Positions 54,091 through 64,000 of a DNA stretch of 64,000 nucleotides are shown here, piece after piece. Source of the stretch: Patagioenas fasciata (taxonomy: Eukaryota; Chordata; Aves; Columbiformes; Columbidae); NCBI RefSeq assembly GCF_037038585.1, contig NC_092541.1:4089445-4153444 (forward strand). Direction: 5' to 3'. Under the pieces are notes generated by a model, which was not told the origin of the DNA, made no database searches, and saw nothing but the letters and a program-made list of their open reading frames with translations. Positions within the stretch are counted from its first letter, which is position 1. Every line of letters starts with the position of its first letter. Both the position numbers and the translations under genes were made by a program.

Positions 54091-57000
54091 CTAGCCCTGG
54101 GCACCCTCTGGCTCCTGCGCCTGACTGGGTGTCAGCTCCTGCGTGTCCTCCTCGGTGGGTGGCCGTGTTCTCTTGAAGAAACCCGTCTGCGGGAGGGACA
54201 CGGTGACAGCCCAGCCGCGGGGGACACTACAGCATCACCCCAGGGGACACCACGGCATCACCCCAGGCGCTGCCCCCCATTCTGCACTCCCAGGGCTGGA
54301 TCTCCCATTTCCTGAGTCACTCCAGTGCCACTGGGGTCCCACCGCCATGGCAGGTGTCACTGGTGTCCCCAGTGTCCCCCTGCCATCCACTCACCTTCCA
54401 CATGAGCAGGATGAGGAGGGTGAGGAGCAGGAGCCCAGCAAGGGCCCCCAACACCACCCACTGCACCGGTACAGTCCCCTCACCCCCGGGAGTGGCACGA
54501 ACCACCTCGGTGACAGCCTGTGGAGGACGGGTGGGTGACACTGCTGCCACCACAGCCTGTCCCTGTGTCCCCCGTGCCCATGCTAGCCCTACCGTGGCCT
54601 CCCCAGCGGGCAGGACGCGGGGCTGCACGCGGTATGGCATGGCCGAGGTGTTAAACCAGGCGTGCGACTGGATGAGGAACTGCTGCAGGAGGTGCTCCGG
54701 CTGGGGACAGACACGGGGACATGTGGGGACACGTTGGGGACATGTGGGGATATGGCATCAAAGGATGTGGCAGCCAACAGGCCACACATCTCCCTGTACC
54801 CAGCGTCCCCATGGCTGCTCCCCATAGGTGCCCAGGGACCAGCATGCAGGAGAGGGACACCCTGGGGACACGCACCACTCCCGTGTCCCCAGGAGGGGAC
54901 AGTACCTGCTGCAGGGTGTCCATCCAGAGCAGGGTGCGGATGCTCACCAGCACCCGCTGGTCCTTGGCCAGGGTGGGCACCCAGCAGGTGACACCCACAC
55001 ACGGGGTGTCACTGCAGCCCTGCGAGACATCCAGGTGTCACTGTGACCCCCACCCCAGCACCCTGGGGGGGCACCTGTAGCCCCCGCACCCGTCCTGGGC
55101 TGCAGGTCCCCAGGAGCACCCGCTCACCACGGCCACAGGCTCCTCCAGCTCCGCCACCTCCCTGCGCTCCCGCCCGCGGGTGCCATTGCGCGATGCTGCG
55201 CCCGTGGGCCGGGGCACCTCCAGCTGCAAGGGGATAAGGCGGCGGGGACATCACCGTGGCACCCACCCAGCACCCATTGTGGGGGTGAAGCTCCCCGGCA
55301 GCACCCTACCTGCTCAGCATTGAGGCCAGGGGGGTCGGTGCAGCTCACGCCCCCCTCGGTGTCCAGCTCCAGCAGGTAGAGCAGGACATGACCACCCAGC
55401 TGGTTGGGGACAGCGAGGCGCAGGGTGACCCCGCTGACGGTGCTGGGACCCTTGTTGTGGAGCTGTGGGAGATGGTGAGGTGACACCAGGGAGGGGACAA
55501 GGGGACAGTCACTAGGGCACCCATGGGTGCAGCACCCGACCTGGTAGACGTGCTCCACCCTGATGCCGTGGTCCTCGGGGTGCCGGCTGCCCTCTGCCCT
55601 GTGCCAGCTCGCGGGCAGCACCGTGGTGGCAGGAAGGGACGTGCTGGCAGGACAAGGGGTGTCAGTGTCCCCCTATGTCCCCCCCAGTCCCCTGTGTCCC
55701 CCCAGACCCTCACCCCCGCAGCTCCATCTCTGCCTGCACCTCCACAGGCACGGTCACTGACGCATTGGCAGGGCTGGGGCTGTTCATGCTGTGGGGACAC
55801 CAAGGGGTGAGTTTGGGGACATGATGTGGCCACCAAGTCCCCAACAGGGGGTTGTCACAGTGTCACCTCCGCAGCTGGAGCTGGAAGGTGATGGTGTCAC
55901 CCATGTCCTCCAGCCCGGACACGCTCAGCTCCATGTCCACGGTGACCTGGAGGGACAGCGGGGCAGGGGTGACTGGCCAACACCAGCCCCACCGCCAGGG
56001 TGATGGGCCTGGGGGGACACCCCTACCCCCTTACCTGCGCCCCCGCTTTCATGGGGTTCCCCAGCTCGCACAGCACCACCTGGCTCCCGTTCTCCTTGCG
56101 GGGGTTGCAGTTCAGCTTCTCCTGTCCCTGCAGGGTGGGGACACAGTGCGGGGGACACATCAGGGATGCCAACATCCACCAGCCACCCTGGGGACCTGCA
56201 CCATCCACGGGCAGGATGTGACTCCCCACCCCTGGCGCCTCCAGGCACCCACCACCCTTGGGCACCCACACGAAGGGTGACGGTCACCAAGGGCAGGGCA
56301 TGAACCCCCCATCCTGGAACCAACTCCCCCTGGGCACCTACACAAAAGGTGACGGTCACCCAGGGCAGAGTGTGACCCCCCATCCCTGACGCTCACCATC
56401 ACTGGGCACCCAACATGATGGCTGACGGCCACCAAGGGCAGGATGTGATCCCTTATCCCCAGCACTCCCTGGCACACATCCTCCCTGGGCACCCACATTC
56501 AGGGTGACAGTCACCAAGGGCAGGATGTGACCACCCATCCCCATCACCCCCTGGCACCCACCACTCTTGGGCATCCACATGATGGGTGACGGCCACCAAA
56601 GACAGGATGTGACCTGTCATCCCCCCACCCTTGGGCACCCCCATGTAGGGTGACAGCCACCAATGGCAGGATGTGACCTCCCATCCCCATCACCTCCTGG
56701 CACCCACCACCCTTTGGCACCCACATGATGGGTGATAGCCACCCAGGGCAGGATGTGACCTCCCGTCCCTATCACCCCCTGACACCCACCACCCTTGGGC
56801 ACCCACATGATGAGTGATGGGCACCCAGGGCAGGTTGTGACCACTCATCCCCAGCACCCCTGACACCCACCACCCTTGGGCACCCACATGAAGGGTGATG
56901 GCCACCCGGGGCAGGATGTGCCCCCCGCACCCACCGGGATGCTGCTGCGCGCCGCCTGGTAGTGGGTGCCGGGGGGCAGCTGCACCCGCAGTTCGGTTTC

Positions 57001-60000
57001 AAAGGCGCCTTCGCCCATGTTGCTGGCAACCACGCGCAGCCCCAGCGCGGCCTCCGCCCCCATCAGCAGGGCTCTGCTGGGCCTGGGGGGACACGGGGAC
57101 ACGGTCAGCACCCCGGGGGACAGCGGGGACCCCCCCTCGCCCAGGTGGGTGCTCACGTGTGGGCGGCCAGGCGGAGGTCGGGGACGCAGAGGTTGTCATC
57201 GCCACAGTCCTCCAGGATGATGTGGGTCTGGGAGGGACAAGGGGGGCAGGGGGACAGTGTGGGAGGGGTGGGATGGGGAGGCGTTGGGGACAATGGGAGG
57301 TACGGAGGGGACATTGTGGGGACAGCAGGGAAGGACAGATCCCAGGGGGACACTGGGGACAGTGAGGGATACAGAGGAATTGGGGACAAGAAGGGGTACT
57401 GAGGGGACATTCCAGGGAGAGATTTGGGACAGTGGGGTGTACAGAGGGGACATTGTGGGGAGGGCTTTGGGGACAGTGGGAAGTACTCGGGGGCCATTCC
57501 AGGGAGGGACTGGGGACAACAGGGGATGCTGGGGGGACGTCTCAGTGGTACAGGGGGAGATACTGTGGGAACATCATGGGGAGGGATTGGGACAACAGGG
57601 TGTACTGAGGGGACATCCCAGAGGGGTACTGGGGACAGTGGGAGATACAGGGGGGACATCGTGGGGAGGGACTGGGGACAGTGGGAGGTACTGGGGGGAC
57701 ACGCTGGAGAGATTGAAGATGGGAGTGGGGTACAGAGGGGACATCCCAGGGAGGGACTGGTGACAGCAGCTGGTACTGGGGGGACATCCCAAGGAGGAAA
57801 CAGGGACAAGAGGAAGGGACATCCCAGGGAGGGGTTGGGGACAGCAGGGTGGGTAGGAAACACACCCCAAGGGGGGACTGGGGACAGTGTGGGGACTGGA
57901 GGGACAACCTGAGGGAGGGAGCAGTGACAGGGAGGGAGACGGGGGGAACATCACACAAGGACACTGGGGACAGCAGGGAGCACATGGGCTGTGTCCCAGG
58001 GACAGGTTGGGGACACTGGGGACAGGTTGGGGACCAGCCCAGGCCAGGTCACCGCAGCGATGTCCCCAGCTCAGCTGTGTCACCTACCTGTGCCTGCACC
58101 AGGGTGTCCCCATAGAGCACCAGCCCCGGGGACCCCTCCGGGGGGGACAGTGACAGCCGCAGGCTCAGGGCCACCGGGCTCAGCTTGTCCTTGAACTCAG
58201 TCTCAGCCTGGGGACACCCGCGTGCAGAGCACAACGCTGTCCCCAGCCCTGTCCCCATCCTGCCTGGAGATGACACTGTCCCCAACCCTGTCCCCCCACC
58301 TACTTGGCTGGGGACACTACTGTTCCCATGTCTGTCCCCCACCCTCTCTGGCCAGGGACACTATTGTCCCCATCCATGTCCCCATGCCAGCTGGGGATGC
58401 CACTGTCCCCATCCTGGCTGGAGATGCCAACTGTCCCCATCCCAGTCCCCCACCCTCCTGGGGATGCCACTGTCCCCATCCCTGTCCCCACCCCCAGTGG
58501 AGAGTCCACTGTCCCCACCCCTGCCCCCCACCCTCCTGGGCTGGGGACCCCACTGTCCCAGCCCACGCTGTCCCTGTCCCCATACCCTCAGGAAGGCAGT
58601 GAGGTTGTGGCACTGGGGGGGTGTCCCCGGCACCAGCACCAGTGTCCCCTGCCACATCGGCTGGTGGCCCCGCAGCAGCAGGACCCGCCAGGACAGTTTG
58701 GGCTTCAGCCGGTCCAGATGCAGCTCTGCATCGAGGCCTGGCAAGGGACAGCGAGCAAGGGACACATGGCACCGGTGCCACCCCTGGTGCCACCCATTGT
58801 CCCCCCGGGTGACGCTGGCACTCACGGACGCTTGGCGGGAGGCGCTGGCCTGTCACGCTGACACACAGCACCACGGGGAAGCTGCGGTGGGGACAGCACC
58901 CAGGGGTGCTCAGGGACCTGCTGCCACCCCAGGGCGATGTCCCCGCACCGGCAGTGTCCCCACAGCAGTCTCCCAATGGTAGTGTCCCCATGGTGGTGTC
59001 CCCACAGCAGTGTCCCCACGACGGTGTCCCCATGGTGGTGTCCACATGGTGGTGTCCACATGGCAGTGTCCCCACAGTGGTGTCCCCACGGTGGTGTCCC
59101 CACAGCGGTGTCCCCGTGGCAGTGTCTGCACAGTAGTGTCCCCAGGGTGGTGTCCCCACAGCGGTGTCCCCATGGCAGTGTCCCCACAGCAGTGTCCCCA
59201 CAGTGGTGTCCCCATGGCAGTGTCCCCATGGCAGTGTCCCCACGGCAGTGTCCCCATGGCAGTGTCCCCACAACAGTGTCCCCACAGCAGTGTCCCCATG
59301 GCAGTGTCCCCACAACAGTGTCCCCACAACAGTGTCCCCACAACAGTGTCCCCATGGTGATGTCCCCACAGCAGTGTCCCCACAGTGGTGTCCCTGCAGC
59401 AGTGTCCCCACCCCATGGCTCACCAGCTGACGCGGGTGCTGGACCCGGGCAGGACACACGCCAGGATCTCAGGGTTCAGCCCATCAGGGACACTCAGTTG
59501 AGTCCGGGCCACCACCACAGGTTGTCCCCTGAGGGGTGACAGAGCTCAGATACCAGGGGACCCGGGCAGGGACACCCGCGCTGCCACCAGAGCCCCCGGG
59601 ACGGTCACTCACCGGTACACAGCCACCTTAGCCGCCCCGTACGCCCCCACCAGCAGATCTGCGGACACAAGGACAAGCAGGGTTGGGTGACAGGGCGGGT
59701 GGCACTGGGGTGACACGGGGGTGACGCGGGGTGGCCGTACCCGGGTAGCCGTTGCCGTCCAGGTCGGTGGCCCCGCGCAGGGCGAAGCCGAAGGCGGCGG
59801 GGCCGGGGAAGGGGCTGCCCAGGCGCTGGGTGGGCAGGGGGGACAGCCCCTCGCTGTGCCCGCGGAAGATGAGGACCTCCCCGCTGCCACCGTCACCGCC
59901 CTGCGGGGCACCCACCGCCACGTCTGGGGACACACAGGGACATCAGCACCCACAGCTGACCCATCCCAGCACCACCACCCACCTGCCTGTTCCTGCCTCT

Positions 60001-63000
60001 GTTTCCCCGATGGTTTATTTAGACCTGGGGGGTCTGGCTTGTCCCCTGGCACAGCCCCCCCTCCCCGTGCCACTGTCACCCCCAGCAGGGCACCCACCGC
60101 CACGTCTGGGGACACACGGGGACATGAGCGCCCAATGGCTGCCACATCCTGGCACTTCCACCCACCCAGATCCTCCTGCCTCAGTTTCCCCAATGGCTTA
60201 GAGCGAGCACTGGGGGCTCTGGCATGTCCCCTGTCACATCCCCCCCTCCACTGCCACTGTCACCCCCTAGTGGGTCACCCTCCACCACATCTGGGGACAC
60301 GAGCACCCACTAGCTGCCCCATCCCAGCACTGCCGCCCACCCGGGTGCTCCTGCCTCAGTTTCCCCGATGGTTTATTCAGACCAGGGTGTCCCCAACACC
60401 CCCCCCGTGCCACCCCGCTGTTACCGCCATAGCCGTCCTTGTCCAGGTCCCCCAGGCTGGCGATGGCGGAGGCGAAGCGGCCGTAGGGGTGGGTGCCCGT
60501 CAGGGTCTGGGGGGGCCCGGCCAGGGGCCGCTGTCCCCCCCCCAGGTAGAGATAGAGGCGCCCCAGCTCGCTGCGCTGCCCGTCGGGGCACCGGGCCAGG
60601 TACAGGGGGGCACCCACCAGCACATCGTCCCACCTGCAGGGGCGGGTTGGGGGACTTGGTGGCACGCAGGGGTGTCCTGGGGGAGGGCAGCACCCTAGGG
60701 TGCCCCCAGGGACGGTGGGTGGAGGGGGACAGTCCTGGTTCTCACCCGTCCCCGTTGACATCGGCCACGGCCACCGTGTGCCCGAAGTACGATGCCACCT
60801 GCAAAGGGTGGGGGGTGGCACCGGGGGGGCTGCGTGGGGTGCAGTGGGTGGGGAGAGGGGGAAGTTGGGTGCTGGGGTGTTCTGGGTTGAGGGCGCAGGG
60901 GCGCTGTGGGGCACTGGGGGGGCAACTGTGGGGTGACAGGGTGCTGGGCAGGGTGACAGTGGGCAGCAGGGAGCCATGGGGTGCTGGGAGCAGGCAGTGG
61001 GGTGGGGGGGCACTGGGGGGTGCAGGGTGTGGGGAGGGTTCCATGGGGTGCCAGTGCGGGGGGTACCTGCTCGCTGGCCATTCCCTGCAGCCGGCGCATG
61101 GTCACCCCCACGCTGAAAATCTCCACCTGCCCAGAGCAGCGTCAGGTCCCGTCCCCATCCCCATCCCGGGGTGTCACAGCGGTGTCCCCAACACCCGGTA
61201 CCCCCCCACAGCCAGAGGGTGCCACTCACCTCACCCCTCGTGTTCCTCTTGTTGGGGACCCCCACCACGTACTCTGTGGGGGACGAAGGTCCTGAGTGCC
61301 CCAATGTGGCACTGGGGGACATGGGGACACTGGGGTGGGCACAGAGATACCCCTGGCACTGGGGTGGGCAGGGGGACATGGGGACACCCCTGGGACTGGG
61401 ATTGGCAGGGGGACATGGGAACACCCCTGTCACTGCAGTGGGCATAGGGACCCCTGACACCAGGGTGGGCACAGAGATACCCCTGGCACTGGGGTGGGCA
61501 GGGGGACACGGGGACAGACAGGACTTCTGAGCTGGCACAACCGATGTTCCCAAGCCCTTGGGAGGGGACCCCGGAGCCCAGGGGTGCCCAAGACCTGTCC
61601 CCCCACAACCGGCCCTGGCCCCCCTGCCCATCTGGTCGTACCTTTGGTTGTGGGATCATCATCAAACTCGCCCACGGCCACGGCGTACCCTGCAGGGAGA
61701 CAGGCCCCGGTGACCCCCACTGTGCCCCCCCGTCAGGAGCCACTGTGGGGCTGGGCTGTCCCACTGTCCCCCCACCCCCTGCTCACCCCGGTACCCGTCC
61801 TTGTAGTCCTCAGACACCGGCTGCCCCGTGGGGCGTCCCGGGGCCCCCGGCCACAGCAGCGACTGGCCGTGGAAGCGGGTCAGGATGGCGTCGAGCTCCA
61901 CTGAGTACAGCAGCCCTGGGAGAGCAGGGGACACCAGCACTTACTGGGTGGACACTTGCTGGCCCCCACCCCGGGCTGCCAGTGCCACTGCAGGTGGCAT
62001 CTATGGGGTGTCCTGTGCTGGGTGTCCCCGCTGTGCCCACCCAAAGCGAGGACCGGGGTGGCAGGACTCACCCATGAAGTAGTAACCACCGGGGGCACCC
62101 AGCACCAGCTGGCCATGCTGCGGGAACAGCGGTGTCAGCACCGCCCCGGGGCACCCCTCCATGGCACCCCCACCTCAGAATCCATCCCCCACCCTGGTAT
62201 CCCCCACCCCGACACACTCATCCAGCATCCCCCTCCATAGCACCCCAATCCTGGGGCACCCCCACCCTGCGATCCCCCACTCCAGCATCTCCCACCCTTG
62301 CATCTCCCACCCTGAGACCCTCATCCAACCTCCCCCTCCATGGCACCCCACCCCGGGGCACCCCCTGTATGTCACTCCCACCTTGGGGCATCCCCCACCC
62401 CAGCATCTCCCACCTCAACACCTCCATCCAGCATCCTCCACCCTGGCATCTCCCACCCGTTTCTCCCACCTTAGCATCCCCACCCCAGCACCTCCATCCA
62501 ATATCCCCCTCCCTGACACCCCCACCTCAGCATCCCCACTCGGGTACCACCCCGGCCGCCCCCTCTGCATCCCCACGGGCATCCCCGGGGGCACCCGCCC
62601 CAGCACCCATCTCACCGGGGTGACGGCCGCGCTGAACCCGATCTCACAGTAGCGCTTGTCGTAGGCTGCGGGCGCAGGGCAGGGTCAGCCCGGCCAGGGT
62701 GGGGGGCACCCACCACCCCCCGCCCCAAAACTCACAGTAGTTGCTCTCGCGGTAGGTGCTGGCCATGATCTGGTCGCGACAGGGCGAGTACCAGGCGACA
62801 CGCTGCAGCCCGGGGGCACCCACGAAACAGGCGCCCGTGGGGGTGCGGAAAGCCTCGTCCTGGCCCTCCATGGCGTTCCAGTGCTGCAGGGGGGCGCAGG
62901 CCTGGCCGCGGGGACAGGGACAGGGTGGGTGCCCACCCCGCTGCCACCCAAGGGTGCCCACCCGCCCGCCCACTGGGTGCACCCACCACCAGTTTGCCGT

Positions 63001-63534
63001 CCCAGCTGGTGACGGTCGCCCCCAGCCACTGGTGCGACTTGTAGGTGTGGAGCTCCAAGGAGTGTTGGGTCTCGGTCTCATCTCCTGGGGGGGTGCGAGA
63101 GGGGGAGCGTGTGGGGCCGGTGACCCCCCCACACCCACCCAGCACCCCACGGCACCCACGTACCCGCAGTGTCCAGGGGGAGGGGGTGACAAGGGGGGTT
63201 TTCGCGGGGCCAGGAGCAGAGGAAGACGGCGCCGGGTTGAGTCACCCCGGGCTGGGAGGTGTTGGCGCGGGGAGCCCCCACCACCACGCTGGGCCTGGGG
63301 GGCAGAGCAGGTGTTGGGGGGCGTATGGGTGTCAGGGTGGGGGTACAGGTGCCACGTCTGGTCCCAGCACCCCCCTGTCCCTTACCTGCCCTCCATCATA
63401 TGGAAATCCAGGGCGAAGCCAAAATAGCTGCCGGGGGGTCCCTCGTATACTGTGGGGGGGTCCTGGAGGAGCCCCAGGGTGGGGGCCAAGCGCAGCCCCC
63501 CAAGGAGCAGCAGGGACAGGGCAGCAGCCCCCAT
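54091..63534 (-). CDS. ITGA2B: Integrin alpha-IIb
   Basis: Alpha chain of the thrombocyte fibrinogen receptor, which pairs with integrin beta-3. Thirty exons as in human (minus, 5' to 3'): 63534-63386, 63294-63164, 63084-62987, 62901-62736, 62665-62616, 62117-62072, 61915-61787, 61689-61642, 61273-61230, 61126-61067, 60798-60746, 60633-60425, 59923-59741, 59658-59613, 59528-59424, 58881-58826, 58737-58586, 58207-58088, 57227-57157, 57082-56935, 56127-56035, 55946-55867, 55788-55714, 55643-55541, 55462-55310, 55223-55128, 55019-54906, 54700-54593, 54517-54395, 54186-54091. About 1034 residues (human 1039), phases consistent. Seen: signal peptide, seven-bladed propeller with Ca sites ([24 protein letters not shown]), a basic furin-type site RERR at 55161-55172 between heavy and light chains, membrane helix [20 protein letters not shown], and GFFKR at 54169-54183. 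Upstream GATA and GC-box motifs fit thrombocyte expression. Confidence 0.96.
56165..56930. repeat. ITGA2B: ~83-bp minisatellite in ITGA2B intron 20
   Basis: About nine units with gggcacccacatgatgggtg, acggccaccaagggcaggat and gtgaccacccatccccatca. It fills the intron between exons 56935 and 56127. Confidence 0.9.
57240..58040. repeat. ITGA2B: Minisatellite in ITGA2B intron 18
   Basis: Degenerate units of about 45-60 bp with gggacattgtggggagggac and ggggacagtgggaggtactg, about fifteen copies, nearly filling the intron between exons 57227 and 58088. Confidence 0.9.
58210..58580. repeat. ITGA2B: C-rich minisatellite in ITGA2B intron 17
   Basis: Units around 40-60 bp with ctggggatgccactgtcccc and catccctgtcccccaccctc. 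Confidence 0.85.
58955..59415. repeat. ITGA2B: 14-bp minisatellite in ITGA2B intron 15
   Basis: Unit gtgtccccacagca and variants (gtgtccccatggtg), roughly thirty copies, very regular, between exons 59424 and 58881. Confidence 0.93.
59900..60415. repeat. ITGA2B: ~180-bp repeat carrying an ITGA2B exon acceptor boundary
   Basis: Three copies of a unit of roughly 180 bp. On the minus strand each contains the acceptor and first codons of exon 59923-59741 (tgtccccag then acgtggcggtgggtgcc): the true one at 59923, a near-perfect copy near 60108 and a diverged one near 60290. Each unit also carries a cagtttccccgatgg word. The copies lie in the intron before exon 59923. Confidence 0.85.
61290..61525. 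repeat. ITGA2B: Minisatellite in ITGA2B intron 8
   Basis: About seven units of roughly 35-40 bp with cccctggcactggggtgggc and gggggacatggggacac. The G-rich intron at 60799-61066 has milder repetition only. Confidence 0.85.
62150..62545. repeat. ITGA2B: C-rich minisatellite in ITGA2B intron 5
   Basis: Short units of about 14-20 bp with ccccaccctggcatctccca and atccccctccatggcaccc. Confidence 0.87.
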
Positions 63535-63660
63535 GGTCACTCTGAAATGCGGCCACCAGCCCTGGCACAGCCCGCCCCGGCGTGTCCCCTCCTTATCTCA
63601 GGGGATGCAGCTGGGGACGGGATGGGGACACAGGAAGGGCCCCCCCGCAGGCACAACCGC
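63535..63660 (-). promoter_or_regulatory. ITGA2B: ITGA2B proximal promoter with GATA motif
   Basis: On the minus strand GAGATAAGG (plus ccttatctc at 63591-63599) lies about 60 bp before the ATG, with a GC box (ggggcggg) between. The human alpha-IIb promoter is TATA-less and driven by GATA-1 and ETS sites at similar distances. No clear ETS core was seen beside this GATA site. Confidence 0.55.
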
Positions 63661-64000
63661 TCCTGCCAGGGAGCCAAAGGGGCGCAGGGGTGCAGAGGGG
63701 GACATGCAGCTTTCGGCCAAGGGACAGAGGTGACCAGCCCGGCTGGCACAGCTGGGGCAGGAGGGGGCAGGAGGTGACAGTGCCAGGGGGGGACACAGTG
63801 AGGGGCTGGGGGGGGACACAATATGGTGGGAGGTGACACAACAGCCTGAGCCCCCCACCGAACCCAGCCCCATATCTGGGGGTGCAGGCGGCTGCGGCTC
63901 GGCCAGCGGAAGCATGGCGGGGGGGTGCGGGGAGGGCCTGGCCATTGTCCCAAAGGTCCCCTGGGCAGGCAGGGTGGGGGATGCCTGGGTCCCAGCAGTG
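63661..64000. other. Upstream flank of ITGA2B
   Basis: GC-rich sequence with a further minus-strand AGATA word (plus ccatatctggg near 63880) and a ggaag ETS-like word (near 63909). No exon is supported up to the window end. Confidence 0.5.

Noticed and set aside
58317-59539. 380-codon minus frame and 200-codon plus frame in ITGA2B
   Set aside because: Translation of the 14-bp array; the minus frame merely includes parts of true exons.

Overview
This window looks like a gene-dense, GC-rich block of a bird genome, probably from a microchromosome. The evidence is nine 5'-truncated CR1 LINE copies, short introns packed with G- and C-rich minisatellites, and a gene order matching part of human 17q21.31 (PLEKHM1, ARHGAP27, GRN, FAM171A2, ITGA2B); from memory this block lies on chicken chromosome 27. 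All intron-exon structures were read by eye from splice consensus, reading phase and recalled human proteins. The species cannot be named from the sequence.

Layout. (1) 1-16.2 kb: 3' two thirds of PLEKHM1 (+), a late-endosome/lysosome tethering adaptor, whose introns carry all nine CR1 copies. (2) 16.5-28.7 kb: ARHGAP27 (+), a multidomain Rho-family GTPase-activating protein, with a second in-phase first exon and introns full of satellite DNA. (3) 28.8-35.2 kb: a TMEM98 gene (+) behind a CpG promoter; in human this gene is elsewhere on chromosome 17. (4) 36.5-43.6 kb: GRN (progranulin, +), with an M-box/CLEAR-like pair in its presumed promoter, a tandemly duplicated granulin exon and a minisatellite built from an exon-intron boundary. 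(5) 43.7-52.8 kb: FAM171A2 (-), tail to tail with GRN. (6) 53.8-63.5 kb: ITGA2B (-), the integrin alpha-IIb chain, with all 30 exons and a GATA motif just upstream of the start.

The genes do not form an operon-like unit. Two (PLEKHM1, GRN) act in the lysosomal system, ARHGAP27 acts in Rho signalling and endocytosis, and ITGA2B acts in thrombocyte adhesion. No RNA gene, CRISPR array or prokaryotic-type system was seen. The strongest unexplained signals are minisatellites that have copied real splice boundaries (GRN intron 4, ITGA2B intron 12), the 825-bp GRN exon duplication, an ARHGAP27 WW-domain exon apparently replaced by satellite DNA, and the location of TMEM98. Long open frames over 20-23 kb, 27 kb, 29 kb, 39 kb and 59 kb are by-products of minisatellites and are not called as genes.
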